DNA of 50,753 nucleotides from CAZFOB01 sp964520325 (GCA_964520325.1 CAZFOB010000023.1:1-50753); one strand, 5' to 3'. Shown: positions 8,101 through 17,597, counted from the first letter of the stretch. The notes: generated by a model not told the origin, from the sequence alone. Made by a program: numbers and translations.

Positions 8101-8514
8101 ATGGCCAAGAACGCTGCAGAAGTGCTGAAGTCGGTACCCCTCTTCCAGGACCTGTCGAAGGGCGAGCTCAACGACATCGCGGGCGCCGCCCGTGATGAGC
8201 TCTACTCACCTGGTCAGGACATCGTGACGGAAGGGGAGTCGGGCGGCCCGTTCTTCCTCATCACCGAGGGCAGGGCCGACGTTCTCGTTGGCGACAAGAA
8301 GATCAGCGACCTCGGTCCGGGGTCGTATTTCGGTGAGATGGCGCTGTTCGAGGGCGGAGCACGCGGCGCGACCGTGCGCGCCGAGACGCATGTGAAAGCG
8401 CTTGCCATCAGCTCTTGGAACTTCCTCGCGATCCTCCAAGACAACTGGGAGATCACCAAGAAGGTTCTGGCCGCGCTCACACGTCTCATCCGCGAACTCG
8501 AACGAAAGGCGTAG
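8101..8514 (+). CDS. Stand-alone cyclic-nucleotide-binding domain protein
   Basis: A 137-residue protein that is essentially one cNMP-binding (CRP-like) beta-barrel. It begins with LKSVPLFQDLSKGEL and contains the phosphate-binding cassette GPGSYFGEMALFEGGARGATVRA. There is no DNA-binding domain, so it should act as a sensor or partner rather than as a transcription factor. The ATG is preceded by AGGAG. The ppdK start follows after 4 nt, implying a shared transcript. I infer that it may regulate pyruvate phosphate dikinase, which nothing in the protein proves. Confidence 0.88.
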   Translation: MAKNAAEVLKSVPLFQDLSKGELNDIAGAARDELYSPGQDIVTEGESGGPFFLITEGRADVLVGDKKISDLGPGSYFGEMALFEGGARGATVRAETHVKALAISSWNFLAILQDNWEITKKVLAALTRLIRELERKA

Positions 8515-8518
8515 AGAC

Positions 8519-11389
8519 GTGGCGAGAAGGAAACCATCAGGCCCGCGGCGCAAGACGTCCCCGCGGCGTGCGACAACACGACGCGCGCCGGCACAGCGTC
8601 CGCCCAAAGCGACGCCGATCGCGACGCGACAAGCGAAGAGAGCAACGATGACCAAGCGCGTCCCAGGCCCGAAAGGCCCGAAAAGCAGGAAAGGCTCGAG
8701 GGCCAAGCTCGTCTACGGCTTCAGCGAAGGCAAGATGGACATGAAGTACCTGCTCGGCGGAAAGGGAGCGAATCTCGCCGAGATGACCAACCTCGGTCTT
8801 CCCGTTCCCGGTGGCTTCACGATCTCGACCGACGCCTGCCGGAGCTACATGGCGACCGGCAAGATCCCGGGCGGCCTCATGGACGAAGTCGCCAAGCACC
8901 TTGCGTCACTCGAGAAGAAGGTGGGACGCAAACTCGGCGACGCCGGTGACCCGCTGCTCGTCTCCGTGCGTTCGGGCTCGATGTTCTCGATGCCCGGGAT
9001 GATGGACACGGTTCTCAACCTCGGGATGAACGACAGCTCCGTCAAGGGGCTCACGAAGCAGACCGGCGACGAGCGCTTCGCGTGGGACAGCTACCGGCGG
9101 TTCGTCCAGATGTTCGGTAAGACGGTGATGGGCTTGTCCGGTGATGTCTTCGAGGACGCTCTCGACGAAGCCAAGCTCAAGCGCGCCAAGAAGATGAAGA
9201 TCAGGGCCGGCGAGATCAAAGACACCGATCTGACCGCCGACGACCTGCGGCGCGTCGTCGACGAGTTCAAGTCGATCATCGAGAACCAAACCGGCAAGCC
9301 ATTCCCGCAGGATCCATCCCGTCAGTTGCGCGCCTCGATCGAGGCCGTCTTCAATTCTTGGAACAATCGCCGCGCACAGGAGTACCGCAGGCAGGAGGGG
9401 ATCGACGACGCGCTCGGCACTGCCGTGAACGTCCAATCGATGGTCTTCGGCAACAAGGGCTCCGACTCGGGCACCGGCGTCGCCTTCACGCGCGATCCCG
9501 CCAGTGGCAAGTCCGGCGCGTACGGAGACTTCCTCATGAACGCTCAGGGTGAGGACGTCGTCGCGGGGATCCGTACCCCAGAGCCACTGTCGGCGCTGCG
9601 AAAAGTGAACAGGAAGGTGTACGAGGAACTCCTGGCGATCATGCAGCGGCTCGAGAAGCACTACCGCGACATGTGCGACATCGAGTTCACCATCGAGCAG
9701 GGCATCCTGTTCATGCTCCAGACCCGAGTCGGCAAGCGCACGGCGCCGGCTGCGGTGAAGATCGCCGTCGATATGGTCGGGGACAGCCTCATCACCAAAA
9801 CCGAAGCGATCGGACGCGTCACGCCAGATCAGCTCGACCAGCTACTGCACCCCCAATTCGATCCGGGCGCCAAGGCGGACGTGATCGCCAAGGGCATCAA
9901 CGCCTCCCCGGGGGCCGCGGTTGGCAAGGTCGTTCTCGATGCGGACACCGCTGTCGAGTGGGCGGAGCGCGGCGAGAAGGTCGTGCTCGTCCGCGACGAG
10001 ACCAACCCCGACGACGTCCACGGGATGTACGCAGCGGAGGGCATCCTCACCGCGCGTGGCGGCAAGACCTCGCACGCGGCAGTGGTCGCCCGCGGCGCCG
10101 GCAAGCCGTGCGTGGTCGGAGCCGATGCGCTGCGGATCGACTACGCCGCCAAGAGGTTCGAGGCCAACGGACGCACGATCAAGCAGGGCGACGTGATCTC
10201 GCTGGACGGGACGTCCGGCGTCGTGGTGTCCGGAGAGGTCAAGCTCGTCGAGCCGAAGCCGTCGAAGGAGTTCTTGACCCTGCTGACATGGGCCGATGGA
10301 TTTCGCAAGCTCGGTATCAGGGCCAACGCCGACACCCCCGAGGACGCCAAGCGCGCGAGGCAGTTCGGCGCGGAGGGCATCGGGCTCGCGCGTACGGAGC
10401 ACATGTTCCTCGGCGACCGGCTGCCGATAGTCCGTCGGGTGATCCTCGCTGAGAGCGACGCCGAACGGGAGATCGCGCTCGAGGCGTTGCTGACCCTTCA
10501 GCGCGGTGACTTCGTCGGGATCTTCAAAGCGATGGACGGCTTGCCCGTCACGATCCGCCTGCTCGACCCGCCTCTGCACGAGTTCCTTCCGAAATCGAAG
10601 GAGCTTGCGGTGGAGCTCGAGGGGATGCGGATCGCCGAGCAGATCACCCACCTCGGTGCGATCTCGGAAGCATCAGCAGAGCGTCGCAAACTGCTCGCTG
10701 CGGTCGAGCGGCTCGAAGAGTCCAACCCGATGATGGGTATGCGTGGCTGCCGGCTCGGTCTTGTGCTGCCGGGTCTGTATCGCATGCAGGTGCGCGCGAT
10801 CATCGAAGCCGCCGTCGAATTGAAGAAGAAGGGCGGCAAGCCGGGCGTCGAGATCATGATCCCGCTCGTCGGGATCCCCAAGGAGCTCGAGGTTCTTCGC
10901 GCGGAAGCGGTTGCTGTGGCCACCGAGGTCATGAAGGCAGCCGGGGTCAAGGTGCCTTATCTCGTCGGCACGATGATCGAGGTCCCCCGCGCGGCGCTGG
11001 TCGCCGCCGAGATCGCCGAGCACGCGGAGTTCTTCTCCTTCGGGACCAACGACCTGACGCAGATGACCTACGCTTTTTCGCGCGACGACGCGGAGGGCAA
11101 GTTCCTGTCCGATTACCTGGACAAGAACATCCTCGAGGTGAATCCTTTCGAGTCTCTGGACCGCACCGGCGTCGGCCGTCTCGTCGAGCTCGCGACGCGC
11201 GAGGGACGGCAGGCCAACCCCAAGCTCAAGGTCGGGGTGTGCGGAGAGCACGGTGGAGACCCTTCTTCGGTCGAGTTCTTCGCCTCGGTCGGGCTTGACT
11301 ACGTGTCCTGCTCTCCGTTCCGGGTTCCGATCGCGCGTTTGGCAGCGGCGCAGGCGGCGATCGGCGGGGTGCAAGCCGCGAGCAAGTAG
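8519..11389 (+). CDS. ppdK: Pyruvate, phosphate dikinase
   Basis: Interconverts pyruvate, ATP and Pi with PEP, AMP and PPi. The N-terminal ATP-grasp part begins YGFSEGKMDMKYLLGGKGANLAEM. The phosphohistidine domain has GGKTSHAAVVARGAGKPCVVG with the swivelling His. The C-terminal TIM barrel has the GVCGEHGGDPSSVEFF segment. From GTG 8519 the protein has 956 residues, about 60 more than usual. The extra N-terminus is Lys/Arg/Pro-rich (PSGPRRKTSPRRATTRR) and probably disordered. ATG 8648 would remove most of it and gives a normal 913-residue enzyme, so the start is open. It is coupled to the cNMP-binding gene. Confidence 0.93.
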   Translation: MARRKPSGPRRKTSPRRATTRRAPAQRPPKATPIATRQAKRATMTKRVPGPKGPKSRKGSRAKLVYGFSEGKMDMKYLLGGKGANLAEMTNLGLPVPGGFTISTDACRSYMATGKIPGGLMDEVAKHLASLEKKVGRKLGDAGDPLLVSVRSGSMFSMPGMMDTVLNLGMNDSSVKGLTKQTGDERFAWDSYRRFVQMFGKTVMGLSGDVFEDALDEAKLKRAKKMKIRAGEIKDTDLTADDLRRVVDEFKSIIENQTGKPFPQDPSRQLRASIEAVFNSWNNRRAQEYRRQEGIDDALGTAVNVQSMVFGNKGSDSGTGVAFTRDPASGKSGAYGDFLMNAQGEDVVAGIRTPEPLSALRKVNRKVYEELLAIMQRLEKHYRDMCDIEFTIEQGILFMLQTRVGKRTAPAAVKIAVDMVGDSLITKTEAIGRVTPDQLDQLLHPQFDPGAKADVIAKGINASPGAAVGKVVLDADTAVEWAERGEKVVLVRDETNPDDVHGMYAAEGILTARGGKTSHAAVVARGAGKPCVVGADALRIDYAAKRFEANGRTIKQGDVISLDGTSGVVVSGEVKLVEPKPSKEFLTLLTWADGFRKLGIRANADTPEDAKRARQFGAEGIGLARTEHMFLGDRLPIVRRVILAESDAEREIALEALLTLQRGDFVGIFKAMDGLPVTIRLLDPPLHEFLPKSKELAVELEGMRIAEQITHLGAISEASAERRKLLAAVERLEESNPMMGMRGCRLGLVLPGLYRMQVRAIIEAAVELKKKGGKPGVEIMIPLVGIPKELEVLRAEAVAVATEVMKAAGVKVPYLVGTMIEVPRAALVAAEIAEHAEFFSFGTNDLTQMTYAFSRDDAEGKFLSDYLDKNILEVNPFESLDRTGVGRLVELATREGRQANPKLKVGVCGEHGGDPSSVEFFASVGLDYVSCSPFRVPIARLAAAQAAIGGVQAASK

Positions 11390-11424
11390 CGCCCCCGGGA
11401 CACCCGGCGACCGCTCCGACTATC

Positions 11425-11880
11425 GTGCTAGGCGTGGCAACCACGGTGGCGATCGTCCTCATTCTCGCGGGCATCGGCTTCATCGCTATCGAGCTCTTCG
11501 CGCCGGGCTTCGGTGGCCCGGGAACAGCCGGCGTGGTGTGCTTCGTCGTGGCGACCATGCTCTTGATCGACGACCGGACCGACGTCGCCATCCCGCGAAG
11601 CGCAGTCATCTCTGTGGCGATCGCCGGAACCGTTGGAATCGGGATCGTGACCGTGATCGCGATCCGTCTGCGCGGGACTCCGGCGCAGACGCCATCGAAG
11701 GTGCTCGGGGAGATAGGGATCGCGACATCCGACCTCGACCCGGTTGGGACCGTCCGCGTGCTCGCCGAAGAGTGGTCGGCAGAGTCGGGAACGGGGCGGA
11801 TCGAGGCCGGGACGCGAGTGAAAGTGGTAGCCGAGCGTGGGCTCACGCTCCGCGTCGATCGTTTCTCGGGGGAGGTTTAA
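11425..11880 (+). CDS. NfeD-like membrane protein
   Basis: A 151-residue protein with two or three N-terminal hydrophobic helices (residues 5-30, about 33-45 and 60-80) and a C-terminal OB-fold domain typical of NfeD (GEIGIATSDLDPVGTVRV, then AGTRVKVVAERGLTLRV). It sits 2 nt before an SPFH-domain gene. NfeD/SPFH pairs are a classic bacterial flotillin- or stomatin-type operon for membrane microdomain organisation. Length matches the short NfeD form without a protease domain. GTG 11425 or GTG 11434 could be the start. Confidence 0.85.
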   Translation: MLGVATTVAIVLILAGIGFIAIELFAPGFGGPGTAGVVCFVVATMLLIDDRTDVAIPRSAVISVAIAGTVGIGIVTVIAIRLRGTPAQTPSKVLGEIGIATSDLDPVGTVRVLAEEWSAESGTGRIEAGTRVKVVAERGLTLRVDRFSGEV

Positions 11881-11882
11881 CG

Positions 11883-12764
11883 GTGCTGCCGATCATCTTC
11901 GTTGCTGTGATTCTCATTCTGGTTCTGATCATGCTCGCCACGGCGATACGGGTCGTCCGTGAGTACGAGCGTCTGGTGTTGTTCCGGCTCGGCCGGAGTC
12001 TGGGCCTTCGAGGGCCGGGACTCGTCCTGATCTTCCCGATCATCGACCGGGTGGTAAAGGTGGACCTCCGGGAGTCGTTCCTGGAGATCCCGCATCAGAC
12101 CGCGATCACCAAGGACAACGCGTCGATCTCGATCGACTTCGTGATCTTCAACAAAGTCGTCGACCCCGTCGTCACCGTGCTCCAGGTCGAGGACTTTGCG
12201 GGGTCCGCTCAGAATGTCGCCACAACGACGCTTCGTTCGGTGGTTGGCGACATGTCACTCGACGATGTGCTTGCCAAGCGCGACGCGATCAACGAGCTGC
12301 TCCGCACCAAGCTCGACGAGATCACCGAACGGTGGGGCGTCAAGGTCACCAATGTCGAGATCCGCGAGGTCATCCCGCCGCCGATTGTCCTGGAGGCGAT
12401 GACGCGTCAGATGTCGGCAGAGCGCACGCGCCGCGCCCAGGTCACGGAGGCGGAGGGTCAGCGCGAAGCCACCGTGACCGTCGCCGAAGGCGACAAGCAG
12501 GCCCAGATCCTCACCGCCGAAGGCGAGCGGCAGGCCGCGATCCTCACGGCCGAGGGACGCGCGCAAGCCCTCGAGACGGTGTTCGCGGCGGCCAGCCGGA
12601 TCGACGCGAAGACGATGGGCCTGCAGTACCTCGACGCGCTGACGGCTCTCGGCGCCTCTGAGTCGACGAAGTTCGTCATCCCGATGGAGTTCGCGAACAT
12701 CCTTGCCGGCATCGCCGGTTACAACCGTGAGGCGTTCGCCGGCGGCGCCGAGACGTCGTCTTAG
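11883..12764 (+). CDS. SPFH/slipin (stomatin-like) membrane protein
   Basis: A 293-residue stomatin/prohibitin family protein. One N-terminal membrane helix (residues 2-24) precedes REYERLVLFRLGR and the slipin hallmark GPGLVLIFPIID. A long Ala/Glu-rich coiled coil follows (AEGQREATVTVAEGDKQAQ). It should oligomerise at the membrane with the NfeD protein encoded just upstream. GTG 11883 is chosen because it follows the NfeD stop by 2 nt and opens directly on the membrane helix. A much longer open frame upstream overlaps ppdK and NfeD and is spurious. Confidence 0.92.
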   Translation: MLPIIFVAVILILVLIMLATAIRVVREYERLVLFRLGRSLGLRGPGLVLIFPIIDRVVKVDLRESFLEIPHQTAITKDNASISIDFVIFNKVVDPVVTVLQVEDFAGSAQNVATTTLRSVVGDMSLDDVLAKRDAINELLRTKLDEITERWGVKVTNVEIREVIPPPIVLEAMTRQMSAERTRRAQVTEAEGQREATVTVAEGDKQAQILTAEGERQAAILTAEGRAQALETVFAAASRIDAKTMGLQYLDALTALGASESTKFVIPMEFANILAGIAGYNREAFAGGAETSS

Positions 12765-12810
12765 CCGGGCTGTCGGCGGCCGCTCGTAGAGTCGGACGTG
12801 GGGGAAGGCC

Positions 12811-13803
12811 ATGAGCCCGGTTCCACGTGTCCAGACTGAGGAGATCGAGGCCGCGACCCTCGCGGGCTGGGCCACGCTCTCGGCGTCCAGCAAGGGACGG
12901 GAGCGCCCTGAGGAGCCCGATCGGTTGCGGGCGTGCTTCCAGCGTGACCGCGACCGGATCCTGCATACCAAGGCCTTCCGCCGCCTCATGCACAAGACTC
13001 AGGTCTTCCTCGCTCCCGAGACAGACCACTACCGCACGCGTTTGACCCACACCCTCGAGGTCGCCCAGGTCGGACGCACGATCGCCCGCGCGCTGCGCTT
13101 GAACGAGGATCTCGTCGAGGCCATCTGCCTGGGCCATGACATCGGACACACGCCCTTCGGCCACGTTGGCGAGGAGGCGCTCGGTGAGGCGATGGGTCGC
13201 CCCTTCGAGCACAACCGTCAGTCACTCCGGCTCGTAGATGAGTTGGAGGACGATGGCCGAGGCTTGAACCTGACGTGGGAGGTGCGCGACGGGATCCTCA
13301 ATCACACGTGGCGCATGCCGGAGCCGCAGACCTCTGAAGGCATGGTGGCGCGGTGGTCCGACCGTATCGCCTACATCAACCACGATGTCGACGACGCGAT
13401 CCGAGCCGGCGTGCTCGTTGAGCGCGATCTGCCGGTTGCTGCGAAGGACGTCCTCGGTGGCACGTACGGTGACCGCCTGAACACGATGGTCGCAGCGATG
13501 GTCGACGAGAGTGCGATCGCCGAAGGGATCGCGATGCCCGCCGACGTCACAGAAGCGATGGCTGAGCTTCGTGCGTTTCTCTTCGAGCGGGTCTACCTCG
13601 GTCCGGCCCGTTTCGAAGCGGAGAAAGCGGGACGAGCGCTCCAAGAACTCTGTACGCACTACCGCGCGCACCCCGAAGATCTGCCTTCAACCGAGTCGAG
13701 CGACGACCCCGACCAGCGCATCATCGATTACGTCTCCGGCATGACCGATCGGTTCGCCCTCCGCGCGTATGCTGACCGCTTCCTTCCCCATGGCATCCAC
13801 TAG
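12811..13803 (+). CDS. dgt: Deoxyguanosinetriphosphate triphosphohydrolase-like protein
   Basis: HD-domain dNTPase that releases tripolyphosphate from dNTPs. The N-terminal FQRDRDRILHTKAFRRL and TRLTHTLEV stretches are family-typical. The metal site LGHDIGHTPFGHVGE holds the HD pair. 330 residues is the length of the short, non-E. coli type. ATG 12811 has GGGGAAGG upstream. dgt followed directly by dnaG and the primary sigma factor is a common actinobacterial order. The nucleotide preference is unknown. Confidence 0.92.
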   Translation: MSPVPRVQTEEIEAATLAGWATLSASSKGRERPEEPDRLRACFQRDRDRILHTKAFRRLMHKTQVFLAPETDHYRTRLTHTLEVAQVGRTIARALRLNEDLVEAICLGHDIGHTPFGHVGEEALGEAMGRPFEHNRQSLRLVDELEDDGRGLNLTWEVRDGILNHTWRMPEPQTSEGMVARWSDRIAYINHDVDDAIRAGVLVERDLPVAAKDVLGGTYGDRLNTMVAAMVDESAIAEGIAMPADVTEAMAELRAFLFERVYLGPARFEAEKAGRALQELCTHYRAHPEDLPSTESSDDPDQRIIDYVSGMTDRFALRAYADRFLPHGIH

Positions 13804-13818
13804 GCCACGAGGTATCGA

Positions 13819-15708
13819 GTGAGTCCGAGGTTCGTCAACGACGACATCGACGAGGTGCGCGAGCGCGCCGACATCGTCGAGGTCATCGGCGATCACGTCC
13901 GCCTGCGCAAAGCCGGGCGCGACTGGAAAGGACTCTGTCCCTTCCATCAGGAGAAGACACCGTCCTTCACGGTGAACCCCGAGAAGGGCGTGTATTTTTG
14001 CCACGGATGTCACGAAGGCGGGAGTGTCTTCACGTTTCTCGAGAGGGTCGAGAGCCTTTCGTTCGGTGAGGCCGTCGAAGCCCTCGCGCAGCGGTACGGC
14101 GTCCAGTTGCGTGAGTTCCAGCAGGGACGCAAGACCCCATCACCACGAGCGCGGCTCTATGCGCTGCAGGACGCCGCCGTCGAGCGATACCAGGAGTTCC
14201 TCGCCGCGGGTGACGCCGAGCCGGTGCGGGCATACCTCGAGTCGCGCGGTATCACGGCGGACCTCATAGAGAAGTACAAGATCGGATTCGGTGGCTGGCG
14301 ACGTGACGCACTTGTGGCGATCATGCTGCGAAACGGATTCAACGGCGACGAGCTCCAAGCGTCCGGCCTTGCCACGCGTGAGCAAGGAGGCATGCGCGAT
14401 ACGTTTTTCGGACGCGTGCTGTTCCCGATCTTCGACCCGAGCGGCCGCGCGGTGGGGCTCGGGGGCAGGGTACTTCCCGACGAGCACCGCGGCCCCGGGG
14501 CACCAGACGGACCCAAGTATCTCAATAGCCGCGAATCCCAAGTCTTCAAGAAGTCGCGGATCCTCTACGGCACCAACTGGGCCCGAGTCGATGTCATGCA
14601 GCGCAAGCGCCTCGTTGTGGTCGAGGGCTACACCGACGTGATTGCGCTGCAGGCGTCCGGGATCGGCGAGACCGTCGCCACCTGCGGCACGTCGCTCACC
14701 GAAGACCACATGAAGGAGATCTCGACGCGCTTCGGCGATGTGCGAGTCGTCCTGTGCCTGGACGCCGACGCAGCTGGCCAAGCGGCGATGTCGCGGGAGC
14801 GTACCGAGGAGCTTGCCGGCGCCTATTCACCCGGGGGTGACGTCCGGGGCCTGGGGGTCGCTTCCGGCGGGACGTGGCTTCCGGTGGGACGCGGGTGGCT
14901 GCCCGAAGTCAGCGTCGCCAACCTGCCGGAGGGAAAGGACCCAGCCGACTTCGTCCGGGCGGAAGGGCCGGACGAGGTGACGCGAGTGATCGACAACGCG
15001 GTGCCGTTGATCGAGTTCCTGCTCCGAAGGGCCCTCGAGGGGGCGGATCTCAAGTCGCCGGATGGACGTGCGCGTGCCGTGCGTGCCGGCATCGACGTCC
15101 TCAACCAGGTTGGCGACTCGCTCATGCGTCACGAATACGCACTGTGGCTGGGCGATCGCACCGGCATGGAGTCTTATGAGATCGGCCGCGCCCTCGAGGC
15201 GGCCGGACAGAAGGCACCGCGAAGGCGTGCACCCGGCGGGCAGGCCGCACCTGCCGCGGTTGCGCTCTCAGGCTCCCACCGCATCGAACGTGAGTCACTC
15301 CGGGCGCTGCTCGCGTTCGGCTCGTTGTTGACTGAAGAGTTTTCTGGTGACGACGTCGCGCCGTCCGAGGACGACTTCAGCTTGCCGTTACACCGGTCGT
15401 TGTTTCGCTTGATCGCCGCCGAGGCGTCAGAGCACGGCGTCATCGATGTTGCGCGAATGACGTCGCGTCTCCAGGACGCCGACGTGCGGCAAGTGATAAG
15501 CGAGCTGTCCGTCGGTGAGACTCCCGACCGCAACGTGGCCGTCGATACGCTTTCGCGCTTGCGGGTCTCCACCCTCGAGCGGCATATAGTGGAGCGGAAG
15601 TCGCGGCTCCGAGCGTTGGACGCCGACCGGGATGCGGCCGCGTACGATGCACTGTTCGAAGAATTGCTCGAACTCGAGAAACACAAACGATCTCTTTCGG
15701 CGGGGTAA
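13819..15708 (+). CDS. dnaG: DNA primase
   Basis: Replicative primase of 629 residues. The CHC2 zinc ribbon uses C40, H43, C61 and C64 (CPFH and CHGC). The RNA-polymerase core and Toprim domain include VVVEGYTDVIALQASG and CLDADAAGQ. The C-terminal third (from about residue 480) is the helicase-binding region. GTG 13819 is 15 nt after dgt. The stop is 2 nt before the sigma-factor ATG, so dnaG-rpoD forms a macromolecular-synthesis-type operon. A long antisense open frame covers the 3' end but has no family features. Confidence 0.96.
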   Translation: MSPRFVNDDIDEVRERADIVEVIGDHVRLRKAGRDWKGLCPFHQEKTPSFTVNPEKGVYFCHGCHEGGSVFTFLERVESLSFGEAVEALAQRYGVQLREFQQGRKTPSPRARLYALQDAAVERYQEFLAAGDAEPVRAYLESRGITADLIEKYKIGFGGWRRDALVAIMLRNGFNGDELQASGLATREQGGMRDTFFGRVLFPIFDPSGRAVGLGGRVLPDEHRGPGAPDGPKYLNSRESQVFKKSRILYGTNWARVDVMQRKRLVVVEGYTDVIALQASGIGETVATCGTSLTEDHMKEISTRFGDVRVVLCLDADAAGQAAMSRERTEELAGAYSPGGDVRGLGVASGGTWLPVGRGWLPEVSVANLPEGKDPADFVRAEGPDEVTRVIDNAVPLIEFLLRRALEGADLKSPDGRARAVRAGIDVLNQVGDSLMRHEYALWLGDRTGMESYEIGRALEAAGQKAPRRRAPGGQAAPAAVALSGSHRIERESLRALLAFGSLLTEEFSGDDVAPSEDDFSLPLHRSLFRLIAAEASEHGVIDVARMTSRLQDADVRQVISELSVGETPDRNVAVDTLSRLRVSTLERHIVERKSRLRALDADRDAAAYDALFEELLELEKHKRSLSAG

Positions 15709-15710
15709 AC

Positions 15711-16820
15711 ATGGGTCAGGCTGAGGGGCCAGGGGACCTCCTCGAGCGCGTCAAGCTCGAGAGCGAAGAACTCCAAGAGCGTCGCGCTGCCCTCGAAGCG
15801 ATCGAGGAGCCCGACGAGTCGGAGCTGCAGGCCGAAGATGCTCCCGATGAGACGGAGCTCCTCGAGGCCGGTCGCGTCAAGAAGTCGGTTCTCAACAAGG
15901 AGGATGCCGAGACGGCAGACTCGATCCGTCTCTACCTCCGCGAGATCGGACGCGTACCGCTGCTGACCGCAGCCGACGAGGTGTCTCTCGCCCAGCGTAT
16001 GGAAGGCGGCCTCGAGGCGATCGCCAAGCTCGGAACGGCCAACGGCAAGCTCACCGAGGACGCACGCGACCAGCTGCAGCGCACGACTCGTGATGGTGGG
16101 AACGCGAAGGACCATCTGATCGAAGCAAACCTGAGACTCGTGGTTTCGATCGCCAAGCGCTACATCGGACGTGGCCTCGCGTTCCTCGATCTGATCCAAG
16201 AGGGAAATCTCGGCCTTATCCGTGCCGTTGAGAAATTCGACTGGCGCCGCGGCTTCAAGTTCTCGACCTACGCGACCTGGTGGATCCGCCAGGCCATCAC
16301 GCGGGCGCTCGCCGACCAGTCCCGCACGATCCGTATCCCCGTCCACATGGTGGAGACGATGACCCGCGTCGGGAAGGTGCAGCGGGAGCTCGCCCAGCAA
16401 CTCGGACGCGAGCCCTTGTTCTCCGAGCTCGCCAAGGAGCTCGATCTGCCCGCCGACCGCGTGGCCGAGATCCTCAGGATGGGACTCGACCCGATCTCGC
16501 TCTCGGCTCCGGTCGGTCAGGAGGAGAACTCCAACCTCGGTGACTTCCTCGAGGACGAAGATGCCGACCAGCCCATGCAAGCAGCGGTGCGCTCGTTGCT
16601 CAACTCGTACATCGGCGAATTGCTCGACGAGCTCGGTCCCCGGGAGCGTGACGTGATCGAGATGCGTTACGGCCTCAAGGACGGCCAGCCACGCACGCTC
16701 GAAGAGGTGGGGAAGGCGTTCAACGTCACGCGAGAGCGCATCCGCCAGATCGAGACTCGCACGCTGGCTCGCCTGCGTCACCCCACCAAGATCCGCAAGC
16801 TCGAAGATCTGATCGAGTGA
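15711..16820 (+). CDS. rpoD: RNA polymerase primary sigma factor (RpoD/SigA)
   Basis: Group 1/2 sigma70 of 369 residues. Region 1.2 is DSIRLYLREIGRVPLLTA. Region 2 contains AYIGRGLAFLDLIQEGNLGL-like core sequence and FSTYATWWIRQAITRAL (the -10 recognition helix). Region 3 begins RIPVHMVETM. Region 4.2 is TLEEVGKAFNVTRERIRQIE. There is no long region 1.1, only about 70 acidic residues at the N-terminus, so the protein is compact. Its place behind dnaG argues for the housekeeping factor. Strong match to the canonical core implies TTGACA/TATAAT-like promoters. Confidence 0.95.
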   Translation: MGQAEGPGDLLERVKLESEELQERRAALEAIEEPDESELQAEDAPDETELLEAGRVKKSVLNKEDAETADSIRLYLREIGRVPLLTAADEVSLAQRMEGGLEAIAKLGTANGKLTEDARDQLQRTTRDGGNAKDHLIEANLRLVVSIAKRYIGRGLAFLDLIQEGNLGLIRAVEKFDWRRGFKFSTYATWWIRQAITRALADQSRTIRIPVHMVETMTRVGKVQRELAQQLGREPLFSELAKELDLPADRVAEILRMGLDPISLSAPVGQEENSNLGDFLEDEDADQPMQAAVRSLLNSYIGELLDELGPRERDVIEMRYGLKDGQPRTLEEVGKAFNVTRERIRQIETRTLARLRHPTKIRKLEDLIE

Positions 16821-16892
16821 GGGTTCCCTTAAGAGAGGCCTAGTCGGGCCGATACCTCCGCGACGCTCACACGGGCGCAACGGAGGTGAACT

Positions 16893-17450
16893 GTGACGCG
16901 GAACGCTCGCGTTTCGCTGGCCAAGAAGGTCGCAGTCGGCCTCCTTTCGTTCGTTACTGTCGCCGCCGTGGCGTTCGCGTTTTTCGGGCGTGGCCCCGAA
17001 GCGGGCAGCATCACACCTGGAAAGGGCGGATCCTCGAAGACCGATTCGTCCGAGCAAAGTGGTCGGAGCAACGACACGCCGGGCTCGGCGAGCTCGGCGA
17101 ACGACGATGTAGAGCCGTCGAGAGCACCGTCGAAGACCACAGCGTCGTCGGTTCGTTCGACGATCCCTTCACCGACGAACCGTCCGGCCGCTGGATCATC
17201 GGGCGGATCCGGGATCCCGCTCGTGGACGACGCGACCGAGGTCGTTGAGGGTGTTGCGGATCAACTCGGTGAAACGGTCGACGGCGTGACCGACGCACTG
17301 GACGATGCTGGGACCGACCTCGAAACCGTCACTGAAGATGTGCTGGAGCTCGTCGAAGACGGTGTGCCGCTCGAAGAGGCCGTCGATACGGTGCTCGATC
17401 TGCTGCCGCTGCCGTCGCTTCCGCCGATCGTGCCGATCCCGTTGCCGTAG
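16893..17450 (+). CDS. Secreted or anchored low-complexity protein
   Basis: No family recognised. The 185-residue product has a basic N-terminus and one hydrophobic segment (residues 13-31: VAVGLLSFVTVAAVAFAFF), which fits a signal peptide or anchor. A long Ser/Gly/Pro/Thr-rich linker follows (residues 36-105), then an acidic helical stretch (VVEGVADQLGETVDGVTDAL) and a proline-rich tail (LPLPSLPPIVPIPLP). The start GTG 16893 is well supported by GGAGGTGA at 16882-16889. It is probably a cell-surface protein. It lies 72 nt after the sigma gene and may be transcribed separately. Confidence 0.72.
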   Translation: MTRNARVSLAKKVAVGLLSFVTVAAVAFAFFGRGPEAGSITPGKGGSSKTDSSEQSGRSNDTPGSASSANDDVEPSRAPSKTTASSVRSTIPSPTNRPAAGSSGGSGIPLVDDATEVVEGVADQLGETVDGVTDALDDAGTDLETVTEDVLELVEDGVPLEEAVDTVLDLLPLPSLPPIVPIPLP

Positions 17451-17482
17451 CGGCTGCTGTTTGCTCGACAGCTGAAGTCACC

Positions 17483-17510
17483 TTTCCTTCGAGTCGTTGA
17501 CTGCTACCCT
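17483..17510 (+). promoter_or_regulatory. Possible tRNA-Asn promoter
   Basis: An extended -10 element TGCTACCCT (hexamer 17505-17510) lies 16 nt after a weak -35 TTTCCT (17483-17488). The expected transcription start is about 8 nt before the mature tRNA 5' end. The -35 match is poor, so this is tentative. Confidence 0.35.
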
Positions 17511-17524
17511 CGTACGGCACCCGT

Positions 17525-17597
17525 TCCGGGGTGGCGCAATTGGCAGCGCGGCGGACTGTTAATCCGTAGGTTGTGGGTTCGAGTCCCACCCCCGGAG
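17525..17597 (+). tRNA. tRNA-Asn (GTT)
   Basis: The acceptor stem pairs TCCGGGG (17525-17531) with CCCCGGA (17590-17596), and the discriminator base is G97 (17597). The anticodon loop CTGTTAA gives anticodon GTT at 17558-17560. The T arm GTGGG-TTCGAGT-CCCAC is intact. No CCA is encoded. The gene marks the left edge of the accessory island. tRNA 3' ends are frequent integration sites, but I see no repeat of this 3' end elsewhere in the window. Confidence 0.96.

Noticed and set aside
15174..17057. 627-codon open frame antisense to dnaG and rpoD
   Set aside because: It lies opposite two clear genes, shows no family motif and is a typical high-GC antisense shadow.
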